DNA of 64,000 nucleotides from Dolichospermum sp. LEGE 00240 (GTDB taxonomy: Bacteria > Cyanobacteriota > Cyanobacteriia > Cyanobacteriales > Nostocaceae). The stretch covers positions 1 through 64,000 of the forward strand of contig NZ_JADEVZ010000025.1 of the NCBI RefSeq assembly GCF_015207875.1, read 5' to 3'. The notes under the pieces are model-generated. The model was not told the origin of the DNA, searched no databases, and was given only the letters and a program-made list of their open reading frames with translations. A program made the position numbers and the translations under genes. This document shows, one piece after another, positions 26,221 through 34,550 of the stretch. Numbering within the stretch: the first letter of the stretch is position 1; each line of letters starts with the position of its first letter.

Positions 26221-26359
26221 ACGTGAGTTCGGAGTTCGGAGTTTCTCCTTCGGAGACGCTACGCGAACGGAGTTATGATTTTTTCAAGGAGAGAATAAGG
26301 GCTTGAGATTCCTACGTGGGGTGAGTTTTCCACAAATTATCGTTATGTCGAACTCACGT
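26221..26359. mobile_element. MITE with ACGTGAGTTCG ends and 6-bp target duplication, copy D
   Basis: The element has 139 bp, starts ACGTGAGTTCGGAG and ends TGTCGAACTCACGT. TCTATT flanks it on both sides (26215-26220 and 26360-26365). The interior is nearly identical to 32402-26 region copy E and related to copy F at 41168-41304. Uninterrupted versions of the host sequence (CACCCTCCATTAGATATC) occur at about 26623-26640 and 27706-27723. Confidence 0.8.
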
Positions 26360-26719
26360 TCTATTAGATATCTCCAAAAATTAAATATGCGTATCCTAGA
26401 ACCGTCTTCTGGGTTTTCCGTCTCAGAATGAATTATGAACCTAAGAAGATGTTTTAAAAGTTTTTGAACCCACGTTCGCGTAGCGTTCCGAAGGAATAGG
26501 TGGGTTTTGTTTGTGTAGCCGCGTTCCCGGAGTGTGCCGGAGGCATCTTTATAATCGCCTACTTGATTATTTTTGCAGCAGCGCTTTGCGATCGCCCTAT
26601 TCTGTGAGATCATCAGGTTTCCCACCCTCCATTAGATATCTCCAGAAATTAAATATGTGTATCCTATAACAGTTTAAAACCCTTGCAGAGAAGTTCCATG
26701 TAACGTCTCTACTTTGTCT
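26360..26719. other. Repeat-rich spacer
   Basis: It contains the TTTTGAACCCACGTTC...AATAGGTGGGTTTTG repeat (26461-26509), two copies of a TTAGATATCTCCA(A/G)AAATTAAATATG sequence, and the start of the duplicated unit that includes the Uma2 genes. A long open frame on the minus strand here is made of these repeats and is not a gene. Confidence 0.5.
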
Positions 26720-27610
26720 CTATGGTATTAGATCAGGATTAATACCTAAGTTTTTTAGATATGCTGTCAGTTTTTCATTTTGCTGACGTTCTTCAAGTAG
26801 TAGCGCCTCAGCTTGTTGTTTAGCGATACGTTCTTGATCAGCCCGTTGTTGTTCCTGATCAGCCCGTTGTTGTTCCTGATCAGCCCGTTGTTGTTCCTGA
26901 TCAGCCCGTTGTTGTTCCTGATCAGCCCGTTCATTTCCAGACAATAACATCTCACCATCAGCAGTCCACCAGCGCAACCAAGGTATTTCCGTATTTTGTT
27001 GGATACCTAACTCTACTCCCATTTCTGGAACTGGATAATGTCCCCTTTCATTTGCTGGCATTTTCTCATATTTCCCATCCACCAAATGATACACTTCAAC
27101 TGAGGCTTTTTTAACCTCATAAATTGCATAAAAAGGAATACGAATTGCCCGCTCATATACCCAAAATTTACCCGCTTTCTTGGGTTCTCCGGTTTGTTCA
27201 TCAATATCATTTAATGATGTCGTGTCTCTTTCTTCTGAACCATCACCAGAGACAAATTCTATGGCAATAAACGGGGCGACAATCTCTTTCCACATTACAT
27301 AAGAACGACGATATTCTCCTGCTAGAAGAGGTTCGACATTGGGAACATAAAACCAATCTGGCGCTTCTGCCCCTTTGATTGGTGGTTCTGTAATTCGCCA
27401 ATAGATACCGCTATCTTGGCCAATACAATAACGTCCGTCGGGATGTAGTTTTTGTAAAATTGGTTCTATAGAAGTTGTGAGAATTATACTTTGAGGTAAT
27501 TCTTGAAAATTTTTCACAAATGTTCCATCTGAATCTGGCAGTTGTGTGTGGTCGGGCAGTGTGATTTGATGATTAGTTGGTGGGGCAATTATTGGTTTTG
27601 TTAATACCAT
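26720..27610 (-). CDS. Uma2-family (DUF820) endonuclease-like protein, copy 1
   Basis: The protein has 296 residues. Uma2 proteins have a PD-(D/E)XK nuclease-like core and are greatly expanded in cyanobacteria; their biological role is unsettled. The core motifs are visible: EAPDWFYVP (acidic residue), APFIAIEFVSGDG (Glu) and FWVYERAIRIPFYAIYEVKKASVEVYHL. The C-terminus is a coiled coil built of five ADQE units in heptad repeats, then LLLEERQQNEKLTAYLKNLGINPDLIP. It is the downstream member of a tandem pair with 27803-28651. Confidence 0.85.
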   Translation of the reverse strand: MVLTKPIIAPPTNHQITLPDHTQLPDSDGTFVKNFQELPQSIILTTSIEPILQKLHPDGRYCIGQDSGIYWRITEPPIKGAEAPDWFYVPNVEPLLAGEYRRSYVMWKEIVAPFIAIEFVSGDGSEERDTTSLNDIDEQTGEPKKAGKFWVYERAIRIPFYAIYEVKKASVEVYHLVDGKYEKMPANERGHYPVPEMGVELGIQQNTEIPWLRWWTADGEMLLSGNERADQEQQRADQEQQRADQEQQRADQEQQRADQERIAKQQAEALLLEERQQNEKLTAYLKNLGINPDLIP

Positions 27611-27802
27611 GACAACTTCATCCCCTTAATTTATTTTTTCTAAGTTTAACACAATCTTTACCGCAGACAAGGATCGCCCTATTCTGTGAGATCATCAGGT
27701 TTCCCCACCCTCCATTAGATATCTCCAGAAATTAAATATGTGTATCCTATAACAGTTTAAAACCCTTGTAGAGACGTTCCATATAACGTCTCTACTTCGT
27801 CT

Positions 27803-28651
27803 CTATGGTATTAGATCAGGATTAATACCTAAGTTTTTTAGATATGCTGTCAGTTTTTCATTTTGCTGACGTTCTTCAAGTAGTAGCGCCTCAGCTTGTT
27901 GTTTAGCGATACGTTCTTGATCAGCCCGTTGTTGTTCTTGATCAGCCCGTTGTTGTTCCTGATCAGCCCGTTCATTTCCAGACAATAACATCTCACCATC
28001 AGCAGTCCACCAGCGCAACCAAGGTATTTCCGTATTTTGTTGGATACCTAGCTCTACTCCCATTTCTGGAATTGGATAATGTCCCCTTTCATTTGCTGGC
28101 ATTTTCTCATACTTCCCATCTACCAAATGATATACCTCAACACTCGCCTTTTTAACCTCATAAATTGCATAAAAAGGGATACGAATTGCCCGCTCATATA
28201 CCCAAAATTTACCCGCTTTCTTGGGTTCTCCGGTTTGTTCATCAATATCATTTAATGATGTCGTGTCTCTTTCTTCTGAACCATCACCAGAGACAAATTC
28301 TATGGCAATAAACGGGGCGACAATCTCTTTCCACATTACATAAGAACGACGATATTCTCCTGCTAGAAGAGGTTCGACATTGGGAACATAAAACCAATCT
28401 GGCGCTTCTGCCCCTTTGATTGGTGGTTCTGTAATTCGCCAATAGATACCGCTATCTTGGCCAATACAATAACGTCCGTCGGGATGTAGTTTTTGTAAAA
28501 TTGGTTCTATAGAAGTTGTGAGAATTATACTTTGAGGTAATTCTTGAAAATTTTTCACAAATGTTCCATCTGAATCTGGCAGTTGTGTGTGGTCGGGCAG
28601 TGTGATTTGATGATTAGTTGGTGGGGCAATTATTGGTTTTGTTAATACCAT
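27803..28651 (-). CDS. Uma2-family (DUF820) endonuclease-like protein, copy 2
   Basis: The protein has 282 residues and is almost identical to 26720-27610, except for a shorter coiled coil (three ADQE units) and a few conservative changes (PIPEMG instead of PVPEMG). The same nuclease-like motifs are kept (EAPDWFYVP, IAIEFVSGDG). Each copy has its own leader, so both may be expressed. An in-frame 42-bp difference accounts exactly for the 14-residue length gap. Confidence 0.85.
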   Translation of the reverse strand: MVLTKPIIAPPTNHQITLPDHTQLPDSDGTFVKNFQELPQSIILTTSIEPILQKLHPDGRYCIGQDSGIYWRITEPPIKGAEAPDWFYVPNVEPLLAGEYRRSYVMWKEIVAPFIAIEFVSGDGSEERDTTSLNDIDEQTGEPKKAGKFWVYERAIRIPFYAIYEVKKASVEVYHLVDGKYEKMPANERGHYPIPEMGVELGIQQNTEIPWLRWWTADGEMLLSGNERADQEQQRADQEQQRADQERIAKQQAEALLLEERQQNEKLTAYLKNLGINPDLIP

Positions 28652-29276
28652 GACAACTTCATCCCCTTAAATTTATTTTTTCTAAGTTTAACACAATCTT
28701 TACCGCAGATTTATACCCTTAGGATATTCCAAACATCATCAGAACCGCTATGGGACTAATATTTAATTTTTCAACTATGCGTATGGTAGGTTAGTAACGC
28801 ACCATTAGCTTAAAATTTTTCCTCAAAAATAATCAGATTTAAGTCTTCAAGACAAGTCAATTGCGGTATAACAAACAACATCAGGATTAAGTGGTTATTT
28901 ATAAGGATCATCAATACCCGTAAAACCCTTAATCATTCCGGCACGGGCTTTTGCATATAGTCACTTAATATCACTAGCTTCACAAACAGCTAAAGACGCA
29001 TTTACATAAACTTCTACAAAAATTTCAGTTATGAGTCATTAAGAAAATATAAAATACCCCAAATATGCACAAAAAGTTTGTACTTTTATAAAGTATAATT
29101 AAGAAAAAGATAAATAAATCTAGATAGATAGGCTTATTTGTTCACCTATTGCTCCTAGATCCGGTTAAAGTTTCTTTCTAAACTAAAAAGTACCATTTTC
29201 TGGTGCCAACAACTGAGTTAGCATTCAGAATCAAAGCGACGATGTACAATTCCCAGTTGAAGAGGCAAATAAAGGC
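28652..29276. other. Spacer of 625 bp with a gene relic
   Basis: Apart from the end of the duplicated unit (to 28709) and the APS-kinase relic at 28895-29026, it contains a TAGGTTAGTAACGCACCATTAGC-type dispersed repeat near 28789. The promoter of the UbiB-like gene presumably lies in the last 200 bp. No intact gene is seen. Confidence 0.4.
28895..29026 (-). pseudogene. Relic of adenylylsulfate kinase (CysC) C-terminus
   Basis: The minus-strand frame reads EIFVEVYVNASLAVCEASDIK, a stop, then LYAKARAGMIKGFTGIDDPYK and a stop. This matches the C-terminal part of APS kinase (VYVNAPLxVCExRDxKGLYxKARAGxIKGFTGIDDPYEPP). It is interrupted by an in-frame TGA, and the nucleotide-binding half is absent, so it is a dead fragment. 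A functional copy is expected elsewhere in the genome. Confidence 0.8.
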
Positions 29277-30974
29277 GTGGGTCAGTATCAATCTGATGAA
29301 TTAAAGCAGTATAACCCAGAGGCACTGCCCTGGGCAAGCGGAGCGATCGCTCGTTACTTTCGTTACCGTCCTTGGTTAGCCTGGGGACGACTACTGAGAA
29401 TAATCTGGTCTTTTGCCGGATTTATATTCAGTCTCAAATGGGACGAATGGCAAGACCAGGTGGAGGAAAATCAGGGGAAACGCGCTACCCAGTTGCGAAC
29501 CCTACTCACCAATCTCGGTCCGACATTTATTAAAGTCGGTCAAGCCCTCTCGACTCGTCCTGACTTAGTCCGCAAAGACTTCTTAGCAGAACTAATCAAG
29601 TTACAAGACCAGTTACCACCTTTTGATAATGATCTGGCATATCAGATTATTGAAATAGAATTAAATCGCTCAATTGGCGAAATTTTTCGAGAGCTTTCGC
29701 CTCAACCCGTAGCAGCAGCTAGTTTGGGTCAAGTCTACCGGGGTCGCTTACTCAGCGGCGAGGAAGTGGCAGTCAAAGTCCAACGCCCTAATCTCCGCCC
29801 GCTACTGATAAAAGACCTGTATCTCATGCGTTGGGTTGCCAGTTGGCTTGCTCCCTGGCTACCACTGAATCTCGGTCACGATTTAACTTTAATTGTGGAC
29901 GAGTTTGGCACCAAGCTATTTGAGGAAATTGATTACATCAATGAAGGTCGCAATGCGGAAAAATTTGCCCATAACTTCCGTGATGACCCCCAGGTAAAAA
30001 TTCCCTGTATTTACTGGAATTATACCAGCAATCATGTTTTAACCCTAGAATGGATTAATGGCTTTAAGCTCACAGATACTCAGAATATCGAAGCCATAGG
30101 TTTAGACCCAGAAGCCATCATTCAAATAGGTGTAACTACTGGGTTACAACAACTATTAGAGCATGGCTTTTTCCATGCCGATCCTCATCCGGGGAATTTG
30201 TTCGCTATGCCCGATGGTCGCATGGCTTACATTGACTTTGGTATGATGGATCAATTGGAGGAAACTACTAAGGAAAGTTTAGTTGATGCTTTAGTCCATT
30301 TGGTAAATAAGGATTACGCCGATTTAGCGGAAGATTTTGTTAAACTGGGCTTTTTGGCAGCAAATACTAATATTGCCCCTATTGTTCCTGCCTTAGAAGC
30401 AGTATTAGGAAATGCTATTGGTAAAAATGTCCAAGATTTCAACTTCAAAACCATTACCGATGAGTTCTCGGAATTGATGTATGAATATCCTTTCCGTGTG
30501 CCGGCAAAGTTTGCTTTGATTATTCGTTCTTTGGTGACACAAGAAGGAATTGCCCTCAGTCTTAACCCTAATTTCAAAATTGTGGAAGTGGGTTATCCCT
30601 ATATCGCTCGGCGGTTATTAACTGGGGAATCTCCCGCATTACGACGACGGCTCTTGAATGTGTTGTTCAAAGATGGTAAATTTCAGTGGCAAAGGTTAGA
30701 AAATCTAATTACGATCGCTCGCACTGATAGCAATTTCGATGTTTTACCAACGGCGAAAATGGGTTTAGAATTCATCCTTTCCGAAGAGGGTAAATTTCTC
30801 CGTCGTCAGTTGGTCTTAGCTATCACTGAAGATGACCGTTTGCACACAGAAGAAGTCCAACGTCTGTGGGATTTGGTCAAGGATGATTTACCACCAAATC
30901 GTTTACTTAATGTCGCCATTAGCCTGTTGACCGAGTTCTCTAAGGAAGGTGTAGCAGCTATTTTAGCCAAATAA
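29277..30974 (+). CDS. ABC1/AarF/UbiB-family atypical kinase
   Basis: The protein has 565 residues. It shows the UbiB-family hallmarks: KxGQ motif (FIKVGQALSTRPDL, about 85-98), the Ala-rich loop in place of the glycine loop (PVAAASLGQVYRG), VAVKVQRP, FFHADPHPGNLF and YIDFGMMDQ. These proteins act as ATPases or kinases in prenylquinone metabolism; in plants and cyanobacteria they influence plastoquinone and tocopherol. The start is GTG at 29277, since the nearby ATG at 29242 is out of frame. A small membrane protein follows 46 bp after its stop. Confidence 0.88.
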   Translation: MGQYQSDELKQYNPEALPWASGAIARYFRYRPWLAWGRLLRIIWSFAGFIFSLKWDEWQDQVEENQGKRATQLRTLLTNLGPTFIKVGQALSTRPDLVRKDFLAELIKLQDQLPPFDNDLAYQIIEIELNRSIGEIFRELSPQPVAAASLGQVYRGRLLSGEEVAVKVQRPNLRPLLIKDLYLMRWVASWLAPWLPLNLGHDLTLIVDEFGTKLFEEIDYINEGRNAEKFAHNFRDDPQVKIPCIYWNYTSNHVLTLEWINGFKLTDTQNIEAIGLDPEAIIQIGVTTGLQQLLEHGFFHADPHPGNLFAMPDGRMAYIDFGMMDQLEETTKESLVDALVHLVNKDYADLAEDFVKLGFLAANTNIAPIVPALEAVLGNAIGKNVQDFNFKTITDEFSELMYEYPFRVPAKFALIIRSLVTQEGIALSLNPNFKIVEVGYPYIARRLLTGESPALRRRLLNVLFKDGKFQWQRLENLITIARTDSNFDVLPTAKMGLEFILSEEGKFLRRQLVLAITEDDRLHTEEVQRLWDLVKDDLPPNRLLNVAISLLTEFSKEGVAAILAK

Positions 30975-31020
30975 TCTGTTACCAAATAAAAACGAATTTT
31001 AATAACACTCAGGAGTTTTA

Positions 31021-31401
31021 ATGTACTATTACCCTCTGCAACCACCCTACTTTTTACTATTAGTTGGTTTTTTCACGGCTTTAACTTCTGGGTTAGCTTT
31101 ATCTGGGACATTAAAGGTAATTGTCCAGCAATGGCCACAAGATAAATCTCCTAAAGAAAAGACTAATACCCGTTCTTTTTATAAACAGTTGTTGGTGCCA
31201 TTTATTGGTATTACTGGTGGTTCTTGCTTATTTCTTTGTTCCGGTTTTGAGATATTTGGTTTTCCTACGGGAATGGCTTTAAGTATAGGTTTACCAATGA
31301 GTTTCCTAACTTGCTTTTTTGTCTGGCGACAGTTGGGAGGTTTGCTGGATTATGTTAAGAGCGAGGGAATGCAATCTTTAGATTTAGATTCTTGGTCTTA
31401 G
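31021..31401 (+). CDS. Small membrane protein of unknown function
   Basis: The protein has 126 residues and three likely membrane helices (about 8-35, 55-80 and 84-104) separated by a basic loop (WPQDKSPKEKTNTRS). An AGGAG site lies 8 bases before the ATG (CAGGAGTTTTAATG). It lies directly downstream of the ABC1/UbiB-like gene in the same direction, so it may share a transcript. I recognise no family. Confidence 0.65.
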   Translation: MYYYPLQPPYFLLLVGFFTALTSGLALSGTLKVIVQQWPQDKSPKEKTNTRSFYKQLLVPFIGITGGSCLFLCSGFEIFGFPTGMALSIGLPMSFLTCFFVWRQLGGLLDYVKSEGMQSLDLDSWS

Positions 31402-31548
31402 CAATATCATTAAGGGCGCAGACCCTGCGCCCCTACATTAATTAAACATATTGTCTGCATCAGGATGTCCAGGATTTAATGATTAACAGGATGAAAATAG
31501 ATATCTTATTACTAATGACCAATCACCAATCACCAATGGGAAAAGCTA

Positions 31549-32322
31549 ATGCAAATCATTCGGTTGCCGGTACTTGCTGACAATTATATATTTTTACTGC
31601 ACGATTCAGTGCGGAATATTGCGGCTGTTGTTGATCCGGCGGAAGCACAACCAGTTTTAGATGAATTGGGAAAAATTAATGCTCAATTAGTGGCAATTTT
31701 TAATACCCATCATCATGGTGATCATGTGGGTGGGAATATACAATTAATGAAAGCATTTCCTGATGTGAAAGTTTATGGAGGTGTGGAAGACAGGGGAAGG
31801 ATTCCGGGACAACAGGTGTTTTTAGAGGAAGGCGATCGCATCCAATTTAGCGATCGCACTGCTAATATATTCTTTGTACCTGGACATACTCGCGCTCATA
31901 TTGCTTACTATTTCCCTCCAGTAAGTCCAGGAGAGCCTGGAGAATTGTTCTGTGGTGATACATTGTTTGCGGCAGGGTGCGGGCGTTTATTTGAAGGCAC
32001 ACCGGGGCAAATGGTAGATTCTTTAAGTAAACTCCGGGATTTACCTGATCATACTCGCGTCTGGTGCGCCCATGAATACACTTTAAGCAATTTGCGGTTT
32101 GCTGTGACGGTGGATGCTGAAAATGCAGATTTACAAAAACGCTATCAAGATGTTAAAGCTCAACGGGATAAATTAGAGCCAACAGTTCCATCAATTTTAG
32201 GACTAGAAAAACTCACCAATCCTTTTTTACGTTGGGAAGAACCATCTCTACAAGCAACAGCCAAGAGTGATAATGGCATTCAAACCTTTGCCCGAATTCG
32301 CGGCATGAAAGATAATTTTTAG
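31549..32322 (+). CDS. gloB: Hydroxyacylglutathione hydrolase (glyoxalase II)
   Basis: The protein has 257 residues, the standard length. It hydrolyses S-lactoylglutathione to lactate and glutathione in methylglyoxal detoxification. The metallo-beta-lactamase metal site THHHGDH (53-59, His54, His56, Asp58, His59) is intact. [32 protein letters not shown] and [15 protein letters not shown] supply the remaining ligands and substrate site. The C-terminal domain ends NPFLRWEEP...[10 protein letters not shown]. Monocistronic. Confidence 0.95.
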   Translation: MQIIRLPVLADNYIFLLHDSVRNIAAVVDPAEAQPVLDELGKINAQLVAIFNTHHHGDHVGGNIQLMKAFPDVKVYGGVEDRGRIPGQQVFLEEGDRIQFSDRTANIFFVPGHTRAHIAYYFPPVSPGEPGELFCGDTLFAAGCGRLFEGTPGQMVDSLSKLRDLPDHTRVWCAHEYTLSNLRFAVTVDAENADLQKRYQDVKAQRDKLEPTVPSILGLEKLTNPFLRWEEPSLQATAKSDNGIQTFARIRGMKDNF

Positions 32323-32355
32323 CTTGAACGGTAGAAATCAAAAATATGAACAACA

Positions 32356-32582
32356 CTAGTACCGCAAGGCGGAGGTCAAAAGTCAAAAATAATATGGCAT
32401 CACCCGAGTTAGGAGTTCGGAGACGCTACGCGAACGGAGTTATGATTTTTTCAAGGAGAGAATAAGGGCTTGAGACTCCTACGTGGGGTGAGTTTTCCAC
32501 AAATTATCGTTATGTCAAACTCACGTGGCATCAGCTTTTTAGTGATGAAGAATGGTTGTTTTATTTACGCCGTGTTGTACTG
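32356..32582. repeat. Inverted-repeat arm interrupted by a MITE
   Basis: CTAGTACCGCAAGGCGGAGG...GTCAAAAGTC and GAATGGTTGTTTTATTTACG...GTTGTACTGG together match, in inverted orientation, 34120-34223. The 125-bp element at 32402-32526 plus its target duplication splits this arm; the partner arm is uninterrupted. Confidence 0.65.
32402..32526. mobile_element. MITE with 6-bp target duplication, copy E
   Basis: The element has 125 bp, starts ACCCGAGTTAGGAG and ends GTCAAACTCACGT. GGCATC flanks it on both sides (32396-32401 and 32527-32532). The interior matches copy D (26221-26359) almost base for base over about 100 bp. Confidence 0.78.
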
Positions 32583-32617
32583 GACTGGGGGCGGGCCCTG
32601 CGCCCCTACTTCCTAGT

Positions 32618-33592
32618 TTATTCTTCGACGCGATAACCTAGTTCTGCTAAACGCACCCGTGAATGTCGCCATTTGGGCTGGACTTTGACAAATAATTCTA
32701 GATAAACTTTCCCAGCAATTAGCTTTTGAATTTGCTGTCTAGCTTGACTACCAATAGCCTTGAGCATTGTCCCCCCTTTACCAATGAGAATACCTTTTTG
32801 AGAATCTCTCTCAACATGAACGGTAGCGAGAACACGGGTAATTTTTGGAGCTTCTTCGACTAAATCAATCCCTATGGCTACGGAGTGGGGAACTTCTTGA
32901 CGGGTTAATAATAATATTTGTTCTCGAATTAATTCACCCATGATAAACCGTTCTGGCTGGTCTGTGACTAAATCCGGTGGATAATAAAATGGACCTGGTT
33001 CGAGATGACTAATTAATAGACCTTGGAGTTGTAATAATTCTGCGCCGGTTTTAGCAGAAAATTTCACACTTTGCCATTGATAGGTATCAGCTAATTGAAG
33101 ATAACTATCATCTATTTTTTCAGCATCCTCTGGTTGTTGATCAATTTTATTAATTCCCAAAATTACAGGTGTTTGAGTATTAATTAGTAATTCTGCTACA
33201 TAGCGATCGCCTGGACCACAAGCAACAGTACCATCAACCACAAATAATATCACATCTACCGAGTCAATAGCAATTTTCGCATTTTTTACCAACACTTCCC
33301 CTAATTGATGATGAGGTTTATGAATACCGGGGGTATCCACAAAAATCAACTGGGCTGTTTCCGTAGTTAAAATTCCCTTTAAGCGATTGCGAGTAGTTTG
33401 GGATACGGGGGAAGTAATAGCTATTTTTTGCCCAACTAATTCATTCATCAGGGTGGATTTACCCACATTAGTCCGGCCGATAATGCCAATAAAACCTGAT
33501 TTAAATCCATCCGGTGCTTCGGGAATCATGACCCCACCGAAATCAGTAAAAATATTATTATCAATATCAGAGACTTGTGATTCTACTTGCAT
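32618..33592 (-). CDS. era: GTPase Era
   Basis: The protein has 324 residues. Era binds the 3' end of 16S rRNA and assists 30S assembly. G1 is GRTNVGKS (39-46), G3 DTPGIH and G4 NKID; the C-terminal KH domain shows the GKGGTMLKAIG loop. An internal ATG at residue 22 (33529), preceded by GGTGGGG, is a possible alternative start and would give about 303 residues, nearer the common length. The downstream end lies next to a GC-rich palindrome (32583-32611). Confidence 0.93.
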   Translation of the reverse strand: MQVESQVSDIDNNIFTDFGGVMIPEAPDGFKSGFIGIIGRTNVGKSTLMNELVGQKIAITSPVSQTTRNRLKGILTTETAQLIFVDTPGIHKPHHQLGEVLVKNAKIAIDSVDVILFVVDGTVACGPGDRYVAELLINTQTPVILGINKIDQQPEDAEKIDDSYLQLADTYQWQSVKFSAKTGAELLQLQGLLISHLEPGPFYYPPDLVTDQPERFIMGELIREQILLLTRQEVPHSVAIGIDLVEEAPKITRVLATVHVERDSQKGILIGKGGTMLKAIGSQARQQIQKLIAGKVYLELFVKVQPKWRHSRVRLAELGYRVEE

Positions 33593-33689
33593 TTTTTACA
33601 GTTATGACTAATAGATTATTTTGATTTTGACGGAAAATCTCTTGAAGAATAGAGATATATTAATTATTGCATATTTATGGAAAGGACTA

Positions 33690-33743
33690 TAGATCCCCGA
33701 CTTCTGAGAGGATACTGCTGGCGAATAGGGGGTCATACCCCTC
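33690..33743. repeat. 54-bp inverted-repeat arm
   Basis: It begins TAGATCCCCGACTTCTGAGA, continues GGATACTGCTGGCGAATAGG and ends GTCATACCCCTCA. Its inverted partner is at 34222-34377, once the 103-bp MITE and its extra TA are removed. It is thus an empty-site reference for that insertion. Confidence 0.7.
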
Positions 33744-33767
33744 AGAAAGTAATAATTAAGTAATTTC

Positions 33768-33799
33768 AAAAAAGTGTGCTAAAAAAAGCGCACTTTTTT
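33768..33799 (+). terminator. Terminator-like hairpin
   Basis: AAAAAAGTGTGC and GCGCACTTTTTT pair around the loop TAAAAAAA (one G-T pair), followed by TCTTTTTT. This is a good intrinsic terminator on the plus strand. No gene immediately upstream on that strand needs it, so it may belong to the mobile debris. Confidence 0.5.
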
Positions 33800-33910
33800 C
33801 TTTTTTGAGTATGACAATTTTAGACCAAAGTACAAGAAAGTGTACATGATCAGCAGAATTTTGGGCAAAAAAGGCTTAAGAGACTTCCAATTAAAAAAAA
33901 TATCCCAAAA

Positions 33911-34105
33911 TCACAGCCGATTCAAATTTCCTTGAGGGCATATTGCCACTTGTTTGTCCCAATCAATAATAAAAGTGCTAATATCAAAACCTGTTTTCAT
34001 TTTGGCTTGCCAACTAGTATCCACCGCCGCAGGACCTACTAAAGAAACTTGATTGTCATAAACCCACCTCAGAAGATACTCATTTTCAGGTATCTTCTTA
34101 TTTAT
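33911..34105 (-). pseudogene. Relic of an IS1182-family transposase
   Basis: The minus-strand frame reads ENEYLLRWVYDNQVSLVGPA, continues AVDTSWQAKMKTGFDISTF, then IIDWDKQVAICPQGN and a stop. The LVGPxxxDTSWQA..GFD...F.IDWD.....CPQG pattern is characteristic of IS1182 transposases. About 60 codons remain without start or DDE core. Confidence 0.75.
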
Positions 34106-34250
34106 TTATCTTCATCTTACTAGTACAACACGGCGTAAATAAACCAACCATTCTAAATCGTTAAAAAGCCTATACTGTCTTCGTTTTGACTTTTGACTTT
34201 TGACTTCCGCCCTGCGGTACTAGGGGGTGTGACCCCCTATTCGCCAGCAG

Positions 34251-34353
34251 TAAGCTGTTGTGCATTTAGTTTGTATAATTCTAGCGGGCAAGATGCCCGC
34301 ACTACAAAGTTCAAGTAAATTATGGTTATCAAATTTAGCTGCGTAACAGCTTA
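34251..34353. mobile_element. TA-target MITE with central hairpin, copy C
   Basis: The element has 103 bp, from TAAGCTGTTGTGCA to TGCGTAACAGCTTA, with central hairpin GCGGGCA-AGA-TGCCCGC. It lies inside the right arm of an inverted repeat. The left arm (33690-33743) has a single TA at the equivalent point (complement of GGATACTGC), which shows that the insertion duplicated TA. Confidence 0.85.
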
Positions 34354-34550
34354 TCCTCTGTGAAGTCGGGGATCTAGGCGATAGTATAGTCATATAAGTA
34401 AAAATATAGCGCCAGGTATTTTTGGCTGAATATTGGGTATAAACCAGAAAAATATAGTTTTTTAAACTTGAAGTTAAAGCGGTCAAAATTCCACTTTAAC
34501 AATCATTTTCCAACTTACCCCACATACAGTTATTACCTGGACGCTGCTTG

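Larger units (their letters stand above)
26589..28709. repeat. Tandem duplication of about 1.07 kb carrying Uma2 genes
   Basis: Two near-identical direct units, 26589-27668 and about 27672-28709. Each begins GATCGCCCTATTCTGTGAG and ends ACACAATCTTTACCGCAGA, with one complete Uma2 gene per unit. The main difference is the number of 21-bp ADQEQQR-encoding units (five against three). The low divergence implies a recent event or ongoing gene conversion. Confidence 0.85.
33593..34550. other. Gene-free patch of nested mobile debris (958 bp)
   Basis: It holds, in order: the left arm of an inverted repeat (33690-33743), a terminator-like hairpin, an IS1182-like transposase relic, the partner of the 32356-32582 arm (34120-34223), and the right arm of the first inverted repeat (34222-34377) split by MITE copy C. 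No intact gene is present. Confidence 0.6.

Noticed and set aside
26284-26625. A 113-codon open frame on the minus strand
   Set aside because: It runs through a MITE and two dispersed repeats, has no ribosome site and no family resemblance; its openness comes from the repeats.
26820-26940. CRISPR-like array in the GATCAGCCCGTTGTTGTTCCT repeats
   Set aside because: The 21-bp units have no spacers and are in frame inside the Uma2 gene, encoding a heptad coiled coil.
34220-34486. An 88-codon minus-strand frame near PAM68
   Set aside because: It crosses MITE copy C and the palindrome half; its translation comes from repeats.
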